This document shows, piece after piece, positions 35,607-47,600 of a stretch of 64,000 nt of DNA (positions within the stretch are counted from its first letter, which is position 1; every line of letters begins with the position of its first letter). A program made the position numbers and the translations under genes. A model generated the notes under the pieces. The model made no database searches. It saw only the letters and a list, made by a program, of their open reading frames with translations, and had not been told where the DNA came from. The DNA is from Lepas anatifera (Eukaryota; Arthropoda; Thecostraca; Lepadidae). The stretch is from positions 372,001 through 436,000 of the forward strand of contig JAOTON010001355.1 in assembly GCA_034440635.1 (NCBI GenBank), in the 5' to 3' direction.

Positions 35607-38600
35607 CTGCAACGCACCAAAACCCTGCAGCAACGCACAAAAACCCTGCAACAACGCACCAAAACCCTGCAGCAACGCACCAAAACCCTGCAACAACGCA
35701 CCAAAACCCTGCAGCAACGCACCAAAACCCTGCAACAACGCACCAAAACCCTGCAACAACGCACCAAAACCCTGCAGCAACGCACCAAACCCTGCAGCAA
35801 CGCACCAAAACCCTGCAGCAACGCACCAAAACCCTGCAACAACGCACCAAAACCCTGCAACAACGCACCAAAACCCTGCAGCAACGTACCAAAACCCTGC
35901 AGCAGCGCACCAAAACCCTGCACAGCGCACCAAACCGTGCAGCAGAGTACCAAAGCCCTGGAGCAAAGTATCACGACTGCAGTAACGCACCAAAAAACTC
36001 TGTAGCAACGTACCAAAACTCTGCAGCAACGCACCAAAACTATGCAGCAGCCCACTAAAACTGCCGCACCCACCAAAAAATTGCGGAAATGCATCACATA
36101 TTGCGAAAACACGCAAGATTCTGCAGCAGCATATCAGCCTTCACATTCTACTCTGCAGTAACAAACCACAACCCGCAGTCACGCATCAAATAGAACAGCA
36201 GCACACTACACTTTTCGTAACACCACATTTCACATGATCAGGCCATCTTCCGTGATGGTAAGCGCGCATCTGCAAAAAAACATATTTCTCGCAGAGACAA
36301 ATCATCGCTTAGACACCACAGCAACGAGCAGAGTTCTCCATCCTGGCAAACTGAAATCTGCGGCAATTCAATGCAAAAAGAAAACAAACACCAAAGCAGA
36401 ATCGGAACGAACATCCAACACTATGCAGCAGTACACAAAACTCTGCAACAACGCCCAATACTCTGTACCAACTTACAAGACTAGGGTCAATGGCATTTAA
36501 CGACACGACGTGCCAGCAGTCATAGTATGCGGCGGTGATCAATGCAATAACCACCATCTGCAGCTGCACACCCCGGGGAGACGAACTAGCGGCAGCTTAC
36601 ACCGGACAGCTGATTTTTACAGTGCACCGACCGCAGTCGACGTCTCAGAAGCACCACAAATGGGAACACCACAGTACAGCGCCACTGGGGGCGGAACTGG
36701 GGGCAGAAATTCTAACATTAACCCTATGGCGTTGACTGGAAAGAAATAGGTTGAAACACTCGTGGTGGATCATTGAACACGCGCATTTACGCATTAAATA
36801 TCGCGCATTAAATACATCGTTTAACACGTGCACTGGGGGGGGGACACCTCGGAGCCTCCACACCTATTTTTCCGAGGTAGCCAGAGAAGCCCTCTTAAAT
36901 TCGGACGTTCCGCCGTCACTGAACGGCGCACGGGCGACAGCATAGCAACACGGCGAATATGGGCGACATAGAACAGCGCACAGAGAACAGACGACAGCAC
37001 AGTAACACGGCGAATATGGGGATACGGAACAGCGCAGAGGACACAGGCAGCAGCACAGAAACACGACGAATATGGGGATACGGAACAGCGCAGAGACAAC
37101 AGACGACAGCACAGCAACACGACGAATATGGGGATACGGAACAGCGCAGAGACAACAGACGACAGCACAGCAACACGACGAATATGGGGATACGGAACAG
37201 CGCAGAGACAACAGACGACAGCACAGCAACACGACGAATATGGGGATACGGAACAGCGCAGAGACAACAGACGACAGCACAGCAACACGACGAATATGGG
37301 GATACGGAACAGCGCAGAGACAACAGACGACAGCACAGCAACACGACGAATATGGGGATACGGAACAGCGCACAGGGCACAGGCAGCAGCACAGAAACAC
37401 GACGAATATGGGGGACAGAACAGCACAAAGAGAACAGGCGACACAACAACAACACGACGAATATGGGTGATACGGAACAGCGCACAGGACATAGGTAGCA
37501 GCACAGAAACACGACGAATATGGGTGACATAGAACAGCACAATGAGAACAGGCGACACAACACGACAAATATGGGTGATACGGAACAGCGCAGAGACAAC
37601 AGACGACAGCACAGCAACACGACGAATATGGGTGATACGGAACAGCGCAGAGACAACAGACGACAGCACAGCAACACGACGAATATGGGTGATACGGAAC
37701 AGCGCAGAGACAACAGTCGACAGCATAGCAACACGATAAAATTGTCGATAACACAGCAACACGCTGTGCAATATTAATTCACAGAATCTCCGAATTTCAC
37801 GCGTAACGAGAATAAAAAAGTGCACTAGTGAACTGTGGTAAAGTGACACAAATAGGCAGCTAATGAACTAGACTAGACTAATCACCAGCTATGCAGAAGC
37901 GCACCGGGAGGTTCTCAAACATCCGTACTTACATATTTTTTTAAAAAACGAAAACGGAAATATTCAATACATTTTCGGTCTGCTTACTTGCTACTAAAAC
38001 AAGGACGAACTGGTATAGGTATTAGCTGGAACTGAAGATGAAAGGAATAAATCATGCACTGCCAAAGTACAAAGGCTGGCAAATTAATCCACAACGAGTT
38101 AAAAACAGCATGCTTCTGCAAATAGGCATCCCAAAAAACATACGGATACTTACGAGAAGGCTTATAAAATACCGTGCACACTTCTCCATCACAAACGGAA
38201 ATACCCACCGCCAAAAATTGAAATGACATGGGACTGATTACGCAAAATGCATGGAAACTGTACAATGTTGATTCCTTGCGGCGAAAAGTGCACAAATGTA
38301 AGCAATTTAATAATATGCGTGAGTCAGCTTTGCGGTAAGCAGCCTCTGGCCCGCTCTGATATCCTAGCTACTAAAAATTATGACACAAAATACAGTTGGC
38401 CACAGTAAGCGAAAAGAGTATCTCCTGAACAAACTTTTTGGAAGAAGACAGCCCTCGGCTCCCTTCGAAAAATATCGCATCTTTTAAAACTCACGTGAAA
38501 TAGGACGATAGCTCTCGGAAAATTCTCACCAGTTCTCTCTTGATGTGTCTCCAATACGCAGATGTAGGCGGAACTGAGGTTTGGAAAACTGACAGAACAA

Positions 38601-41600
38601 CGTCTCCCTGCTAGCTTTAATTTAAGTAAAATTATAAGGCTCTCGAATATTCACAATGTGGTGATAGTTTGCCCTCAAATATCAGAGAGGGGCACTCAGT
38701 TATTGCGCCCCCGTCTGGATTACGATTATTTGATAACCATTAGACTGGACGGCAACTTCGATAACGGTACCAGATGCAAGAATTTGTGACACTGATAGCA
38801 CAATCACGATAAAGTTTTTTTAGCCTCCTATGTGAACAACTCCCAATGAAACAAACCGGCATTCCTTCGAGATAAATAAGGGATGAAGTATATATGAGAT
38901 CACGCAATGCCTATTTTCGTGATAACAGTTTTGTACGTTGTCAATTGAGATCGTAAACGATCTTGTTTAATTATGACACAAATGTCCTTATTTTTGCACA
39001 GATACTATTCAATATTCCTGAATATATCATTTAATGTTAATTTTATGATTAAACAAAATTTGGATCCAAGCCGCCGGCTCATCACCAATCACGTGACCTA
39101 GTGTTAACCGGAAGCGCGGCAGTCAGACCGGCGTCCGCAAATCAAGCGGAACTACCGCGCCTGCAGGATTATTCATACCGAGGTTCCGTTGTTTTCTTAA
39201 AGGGAATGTGGCACCTTGGTCAGTGTAATTAGGGACATTTTAGCCGAAAATCATGAAAACGTCTATGATTGCTCTGAAAAATGTACAATGAGCTCAATAT
39301 TTTGATTTTTAAAATGCTACTCTAGGGTGAAAAATAAACCTCTGACTGTGGATGACGTCATGATCTGGCAACTACTACCATATTCAATAGGTTTCAATGG
39401 CTTCAATTGGCTGATTACTCACCGTGACGTCAGCGCTGTCGTCACAACTAACAGCTGACAACTGTGGCCGCCTGGCCGGGGTACATTTGGGGTATATTTC
39501 AGGTATGTGTTTAAATTTTCTCCGCGGAAATTGTGAGTTTCAAGACAAATGATATATTGAGTACCGGGTTTCCCGGCATGCAGCTTGGCTATCTCATTTA
39601 AAATCATGTTATAAAGGTGCCACACTCCCTTTAAATATGTAAAAAATACAGTGTTACATCATTGGACATAATTTAGGCAAAATCGGAATGAGGCCTGACA
39701 TTCAAATTTCACTTTCAAAATATCCTCCTTTTTTTGTACCAACAATTTCCACCATTCAGATTTTCTTCTCGGAAGAGAATGCCCTGCCAATTTTAAGCTC
39801 AAAAATATTTTTCTGAAAAGTGTTTCCCTCGGAAGAAAAAACAAGAGATAAGCCGTAATAGGTTTAGCTAGTTTGGTCGAAATAATTATTTCCACCAGGC
39901 TATATTTCGAAAACCTGACCTTATGACACTTAGATTTTAGGAGTATTCTAATCTCCTCATTCATAGCCTGTTTACCAAAAACCCTAAAAAAATCGGTGAC
40001 TACGTAAAAAGGCTTGGTGTGGCAGACTCTGTGGCCCCTGCGGCGGGCGCCATATCGCGTTCCCACCCATATATCGCCAGCGTGTTTGCATTGGCGACAT
40101 ATTCCCGCATTAACGCGACAGGATCAGCATCCACGCGCGGCGGCAACCGGCGACACCATCCGGCCGCACTGCCGGCGTCATTGTGTGACGAAACAGCGCG
40201 GGTCATATCGCACATCCATCACGGCAGCTGCCGGAGAGCCATGCTCTGCGGTACCGCGCCCAGCGCCAGACCCGTAATGACGCCTCCAATGACACCGCCG
40301 CTCACATGCTAATTACAATCACACCAGAAACGCCGAAGGCTGCAGCTGTGCCGTGGATAACGCGTGAGAAGTTGGTCATGGTGAGGAGTTATAGAGCTGA
40401 TCTGTCAGCGCCGGCCGCAGGGAGGTCAGGGAGGATCGATCTCGTCGTTCTCAGCGAGATGAGGCAGCAGGAAATATCCACGGCCGAGAATTTGGAGTGT
40501 TCGGCTCTGGTGGTCTCATTTCAAGGTAAATGTTGTTGGAAGTCACGATTTCAGTTACTGCAGATTGTTGCCCATAAACTGAATTTAATGAGCGTTCTGG
40601 AAACCGCGTTGATTTTATTGCCGTTCATCGGCATGCGAGTGAATTGATAATACACGCGTGACGGAAACCCCGATCCATAACCAGATCTGTAAAACAGACA
40701 ATAAAGAGAAATATCCGGCTCGACGGATTGCGAAGCAACAACATGTAACAAACACATGTCTGCTCTCCATTATCCCGTAATTTCAAAACATAGCCAGCGT
40801 AATCCTGATGATGAGGTCTCGATACTAGCTTTGACGACACCGGGTCACCAGATTATCATCCAATCAAGCCAATGATCTTGTTTGGGCTTCAAATCATCTT
40901 TTGAGAGGGTAGATTCCTGAGACCGCCTCTTCTGTTCAGTAAAAGGTCATAATGAGACCGTGCGAAGAGCTCGAAACCACGCCGCATCATCTGGGCCAAA
41001 AAATCTCTGGTTCTTTCCGAACTATAATTTTTTTCTAAAAGAGATAACATTTTGAGTTTTTTCGGAAGCAAATTTAGCTCATCTGGGTGCTTTTTTGCCA
41101 GAAACAAGCCTGATATCCCTTCCTCTATCTCACACAGTGGAGGACGCGGGAAAAGCCCCCGACGTCATTTAAAGCCGACGTAAGATCACTGGCCCCATCT
41201 GATTGTGGCCTGAAGACATTGCAGTGACCTCCAGCGGTGACAACGTATAAAACAGTGATTTTCATGGCAAGATTGGTTTAACTGTAACGTAAGGCGAAGA
41301 GCTGTAAGATATAGAAGTTATAAAGGACGATCCATAGGCGATAACAAGCATGAAATGCTACAAATTGCAAACAATTGTATGAATTTTTTCATCCTCAACC
41401 CAGGGTGCGCATTTTTATTTCATAAAGATGCCACTTTTCAAATAAGACAAAGAATCCTAGAAATATACTTCTTTTCTGTCTACCTTCTCAAGATACAATT
41501 CCTGAAATAAAAGCAGACAGGTCGGTAAGAGCATTTTTGCAGGCGGCCCACACAGTGAGGGGCCTGGGACTTCACAATGGAGAGAGGCGAGGCCTCGGAG

Positions 41601-44600
41601 GCGGGTGTGAGCAAACCACCTTATGGATGAATTTCAAGTTTTTGGGAAGCGCGATCCCAACCCGATCTCCATTTTCAGTGTTTTCAGGTCAGAGATCAGG
41701 CTCAGCCATACATTAGCTCCTATGGAGGCTGGGAAAGGATCACCGTTTGACCCACATGTATGTCTAAATTTGACCCCTATTTGCCCCTGTGACATCACAG
41801 CTTAACGCACATGCTCTGAAATTGGTGCAAGTGTTAAAGACCACAGAATGGCTTTAGCACCGTTCCAATCTTTCTGTACCACTATTGGTCAGCGAGATCA
41901 AAATGGGGCACAAATGTTCACACAGGCGGTCGTGGCGTATCAAAGGAGCCCAGGCGGTGACAAGTTCAGAGACAGAAGTAGGCTGACCTTGTTATATAGC
42001 AATATAATACGTACCTATACAACATTAAAGCTTAATCGGACAAAGCATACCCCTAGTATTACATGCTTTCTTCCAACTAGCATGAGGGCATATACATAAA
42101 TGACACTTTGTTTTCATTTTTTGTAAATTTTGAAAAGATACCGTGTGCTTTTCTTATATTTCCAACTTTTGACCAAAACGTGGCTTCACGTCCTGCGTGA
42201 GTTTCACGAAAATCCAACGTAATGATCATTCATATTTCAAATTTTCCGATTTGGCCTTACAGGTTCAAATGCCATATTCAAGTAAAAAGATAAAAGTGGT
42301 CTGACCCAAATAAGCTAGATATTTGTTAATATGTGAAACTCTTTCATATTTTTCCGACATTCCCATTTAAATCTAAAAACACTCCTGCAACGTTCAGAAA
42401 ACTTGTTGACCATCCGTGACCTTTAAAACCGACTCAAAGGTCACTTGGGGTTAAAAACCGGGAAATGTACAAGATTCATGTTCCATCCTCTGACTAAATT
42501 TCAAGAAAATCGCAGCAGATACGAGCAACTGGTGTGGGATTGGACCCATATGTAAACCGACTGGCGACCAAAAGAAAAGGGGGAATTGTGTAGCATGAGA
42601 GGTATGCCGGATAGCCGAACCGTGGCGGTAGCACAGCACACCTCTACCTGAAGGGAAGGCGTTCGGTAAGTACGGAGACAGCCCAGATCACAGTGGACGG
42701 GCTCCTGGTGGCGGCGGAGTCGGGCAGTCACGGTAGAGCTGGCATACGCTGCACTACGTTACGGAATTTCGCTACGTTACGGTTCGTTTTGGGCAAAAAA
42801 TACGCCGCAGGTTTACGCTACATTTAGACGGTATTACGAAATTTTATCCACAGCGACGATACAAAACACATCACACCAGGGTATTCAGGGCTTGGTCATG
42901 GATTTTAAACACAAACGCTGCACAGTCTACAAAAACGATTGGCACCTCCGGCGGGCCATGGATTTTAAACACAATATTTTACCACCCATTTTGTTCAGCA
43001 GTTAGTCTCACTTTTACCGTACCCAGGGCAAATGTGTTAGGCTCTTCGCATGCATTCCCTACAAAACTGACTAACTGCTCCTTCTGGTTGAAGTGGTAAG
43101 ACCTGCAGACAAAAGATGAGCAGGCTGCCCGCTTTCTCCGATTGTAGCGTCATAAACTACTTGTTATCAACGAACTTCTTCCATCAGTGATTCGTTTGTT
43201 AAGGGAAGAACCGAAGGATATGCGTCCCTCAGGTTCGGAACAAGGGCGATGCTCACCATAAGTTGTATGTTCACGATAAAGCCTCAATAAGGTGAAGCGC
43301 CCTAAAACGTCGTCCAATTTTGAGTCCCAAATCAGTCCCAAATGAAGTACCGTGCCTTTTTCCCCATTCAAAGCAATGCATCACGTGCTTCCGTATCGGA
43401 TATATATTCCTGTAGTGCTTTAGTAGAGCTCTCCAAGTCGGTTGTTGCATAGCTGTGTGTCGCAAACGTCTCTGCTCCTCGTCTCACCCTTCATGGGTTA
43501 CCGTCGGAGAGGACTGCGTTCTCCTCCACTCAGCAAACACCCACGTCGACGCTCCTCACTTGAAGGAGCTCGGTAAGTGTGTCGCCCGCGCCGGAACGCA
43601 GTTTTGAATAGTGAAGAAGATAAAAGAGTCGATAGAGAAAAATATGGCTGAGAATTGATGAAAATGTCATTCTAAATAAATGGTCACATACCTAAATTAC
43701 GACACAGCTGTTTTCATTTTTAATATTCACTGAATTCATCGCAAGGCACATGAACACGCCTCCACCAATCAGCGGCCGGTATCCGGCAGCAGCTGCATGC
43801 CCGCGAGGCACAGACAGAGGTGACAGGGGTCACAGCCGCAGGGCACCGGCGCGGAGTTCAATCGCCGGTGCCCGGGTTGCGCGGCTAACAATAATACCTA
43901 TGTATAGAGCGGTGCGGAAGGGGAGGGGGGTGGTTTATGGGTACACGATGTTGAAATGTGGACGGAATAGGTGCAAGGGACATTCATTTGATGTGAATAC
44001 TTTACTTATATGGTTGAGGTGTTATTAAGTTGGGCAGTGTTGATAGCACTGAAATATAAGTGTGAGTAAAAAGGTCGTCGGGATGGAATGGTTTCGACAA
44101 ATGTGCACCATTAGATAGCTAGTTGGCAAGAGTGCAAATAACTTTCTTTCACGCAGATCGCATCTCCAGAATACGATATACCATAGCGACCCGTCTGGCA
44201 AACGCAGTTCATAACGTGCGCGGGAGTCCTATGGCCGCGGCGGCGTCTCCTGCAATTACTGTCACTTGTAACTGGTTTCGAGATTACCATATATAAGGGC
44301 GCACTTCGTTCAGAAGCTGCCTGCACAGAGGCGAAACGCGCTTTCCGGGGTGTGATTCTTACAGACCGATACACAGCCGGAGAAATGCATCAAGTGTGAA
44401 TACCAGTACATACCGAAGTCTGGTGCAGTTCACATTCCATTTCGCTCATGAAGTATCTGAGGTGGCATTATGATAGCAATTAAATATCTGCTATCCAAGA
44501 AACGAAGCCTGCTGGTCACGCGATAACTACATTGTTTTACAGTCCTGGTTCCAGAATGAATATTATTGATTGTGAAACGCAACGCCCATTATTTTTTCGT

Positions 44601-47600
44601 AGCCCGTTTCAGAAAACTAAAAAAAATTGCGCACACGCAGCGTTCACCTAGCTAAATTAGATGTTCTAGGCTACAGCTACGGAAAACCCTTTCGTAGTAT
44701 CAGGTAGGTCTTCTCTGAAGAAGGGGGAGACACAGTCGGAAAGCAGAAAGAGGGCGGCAGATAAAAGTGTACGGGGCCGCCGACCATTGAGGCTGGGATG
44801 CCTAAAGTAGTAAAAGCATGCAAATTATAAAGGCGCCGGCACAAGAGAACGTCTGTGGCTGTGTTACCTGTTAAGGCTAGCTTTAACACGCCCATTGACG
44901 GAAGGCGGGCACCCGCCCCTTTTTCTGATGATTTTTTTGGGGACAAAGTCAAAACGGCGGCACTACGGGCCGCCATACTTGGTATAACTTTTTCTGATCA
45001 TTTTTAGAACTTCTAGCAAAATTTTAAGGTTTGGTCATATCAGTCCAGGTCACCAGTGCGGGTCAAACGTGGCAAACGTGACCTGACCCTAAAAAAAGTT
45101 TAAGATAGCATATGTCAGGACCGGGTGAACCTATCTTAAAATTCATATCACATAATGGGCCTACCGAGTTCTACAAAACATGTCCCGGTATTTTAGATAT
45201 CGATGGCCTACGGTCAGGTACCAGCCATGGAAATACATGGCAAATGGCTTTAATTGAATAACTTGAAAATGGATGGTTGTAGAGCGTTTATTTTAACGGC
45301 ATAAGGTTTGCATCATCCTGGCAGTTCTAATGATATGTATTTTGACCTACTTTGACCTTGACCTGACCTCAGGTCAGGTCAAATCCTATATTTGACCTAG
45401 CAAGATCATATTTATATCATTCGATTCGGCTTGCTGCAAGGATCCCAATGGTTTTGCTTTATCTTTACTACAGGGTATTTCATAAAGAATGATATTTTTG
45501 AATTGATCATACTGCGGTTATAAATTGGTTGTCGTGGTATGATTTACATATCAATCGAAAGTGAATTTTGGGACATTTACGATTATTTGTATTTTGATAG
45601 CTGTTTTGATATTTTTGCTAGCTCAAAGTAGTCTTGAAAATGAGTTGAAAAATACAGTCTATTTTGCCTTCATCGAAAATATCCGTAGAAATCAAGCGCG
45701 ATCATGTGACAAGTATCACGACAATGACACTATTAGGTATATTGTCACTATGGTACATCACAGTCCATACGCACATTGCCGCTGGAAATTAATTCTAAAA
45801 AACACCTCTCGAGCTTAGGAATGCTCGGGTCCAAGCAATCAACCCCCAATTGGTCCATGTCCCTTGTCCTGCGGTAAACAGTGAGGTATTTTGAGCTGTG
45901 TCCACCGCATCCAGTAATTCATGTGGAAGGTAGGCCAATGAGCCATATGGGGCTTGAGCCAAAAGCTTTTAAGGGAATATGGCACCTTCACAACGTGATT
46001 TTAACTGAGATAGCCAAGTTGTAAAGCAAGTCGGAAAACCCGGTACTCCATATTTCATTTAACTTGGAACTCGATATTTCCGTAGAAAAAAGCTAAAACC
46101 TACCTGACACCAGCCCCCATCAGCCCCCGTCGCCGGCGGCCATTGTTGTGAGCTACTGGTGTGACAACATATGCTGACGTCACGATGAGCATCAGCCAAT
46201 TGAAGCCCTTCAAGCTTTTCAAGTATGATAGTGGTTGCCAGATCGTGACATCATCCATAGGCTGACATTTATTTCTTTTTCTAGAGGAGTATTTTTAAAA
46301 ACAGAATATTGAGCTTATTGTACATTTTTCAGAGAAATCATGAGTGGTTTCATTATTTTTGACTAAAAGTACGCCTAATTTCACTAAATTTCAGGATTCG
46401 ACCAAGGCGCCACATTCCCTTTAAACTTGTAATATTGCTGAACTTATGCCTTTGATATGCATGCTCACGTGCCATTTTTGTGTGCTAAAGCCTTTTAGAG
46501 TGCTGGCATATGGCATAAGCGGGCATATATTATGTTTCTTGCATCATTTTCTGAGTACATTTAAGACATGGGAAAATATTTGATGCAAATCAAACATGTT
46601 TATAGAAAAATGTCCTACAATTTGCCATTAAAATGAGCGTTTTGTGGAGGGATTTGAAGGATTATTAGTACTTTAATGAACATTTAAAAATATAACATTC
46701 TTTCTGAAACACCCTGTAGTTCAGATGAAATGACTGAACAATTCGTCTACATGTTATCCCGATAGTAGCATGCCTTGACCTCTGGTTACCTTAAATGTGA
46801 CCGGACAAAAATAGTCCCAGTATTTTCTATAGAGATTTGAATGGGCTATCCAACAACGTTTGCCGTTTTCCGCTATCTAACGTGGTTCTTGAGATCTTAG
46901 GGGGGGGCGGGTACCCACCTCCCCCGCCAATGCGAAGGTGGCTCAGACCCCCGTCAATGCGCGTGTTAAAGGGAATGTGGCACCTTGGTCGAATCCAGGA
47001 ATTTAGTGTAATTAGGTGTATTTTTAGCCGAATATCATGAAAACGTCCATGATTTCTCTGAAAAATGTACGACGAGCTCAATATTTTGATTTTTAAAATG
47101 CTCCTCTAGGGTGAAAAATAAGCCTCTGCCTTTGGATGACGTCATGATCTGACAACTACTACCATATTCAATAGGCTTCAAGGGCTTTAATTGACTAAAA
47201 CATTCCCTCCAGCACGAGAAAACAAGCTCAAGTTGAGAGCGGGCACGGGAAGTGGTCTTAAACGCACGGTTGGGTTGGCCATCTTTAACAGCTCCGCCGC
47301 TACCAATGCTGCTACATAGTACCTGGCGGCTTGTGTACGCCACACCCATTTGGCTCGTAGGGGAAGGGGGCGGGAGCGCCGTGCGTTCAAAAAGAACTAC
47401 ACTCATGAACAGCTGCTACTCCGTTTAAGTTGAGTTCTGAGATCAACGAAATATGAAACCAGGGGGTTCCCGCCTGCTCTCAGCGAACCATGACTCAGCT
47501 CGTATACTATAAATATGGCATGTGCCCTTTAACCCTCGCCCCACTGGGGGCCATCGATGGCCCCCTAAGGTTTTTCCGGGATAGCAGAAAAACGAAGAGG

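Larger units (their letters stand above)
44883..46969. mobile_element. ~850-bp TTAA-type AGGTCA-rich element (copy 2), split by a nested element
   Basis: It starts TTAA-CACGCCCATTGACGGA and ends CCCCCGTCAATGCGCGTG-TTAA. Removing the nested 1.25-kb insertion leaves about 840 bp, matching the copy at 54.1 kb. The interior has the inverted cluster TTGACCTTGACCTGACCTCA next to GGTCAGGTCAAA. The right TTAA is shared with an adjacent 450-bp MITE copy. Confidence 0.88.

Noticed and set aside
35472..36005. 177-codon plus-strand frame with TKTLQQR repeats
   Set aside because: Antisense of the 21-bp minisatellite and TADA1 exon 8.
35607..36060. Regular 21-bp repeats considered as a CRISPR array
   Set aside because: Units are contiguous with no variable spacers and no cas genes; the DNA is plainly animal.
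36821..37849. Minus-strand frames of 272-342 codons rich in Cys and Val
   Set aside because: Produced by the 56-bp minisatellite, whose three frames repeat in turn; composition is an artefact of the repeat.
45561..45818. 85-codon frame with one hydrophobic helix inside the TA-flanked element
   Set aside because: No transposase motif and no splice or start support; likely chance in AT-rich DNA.
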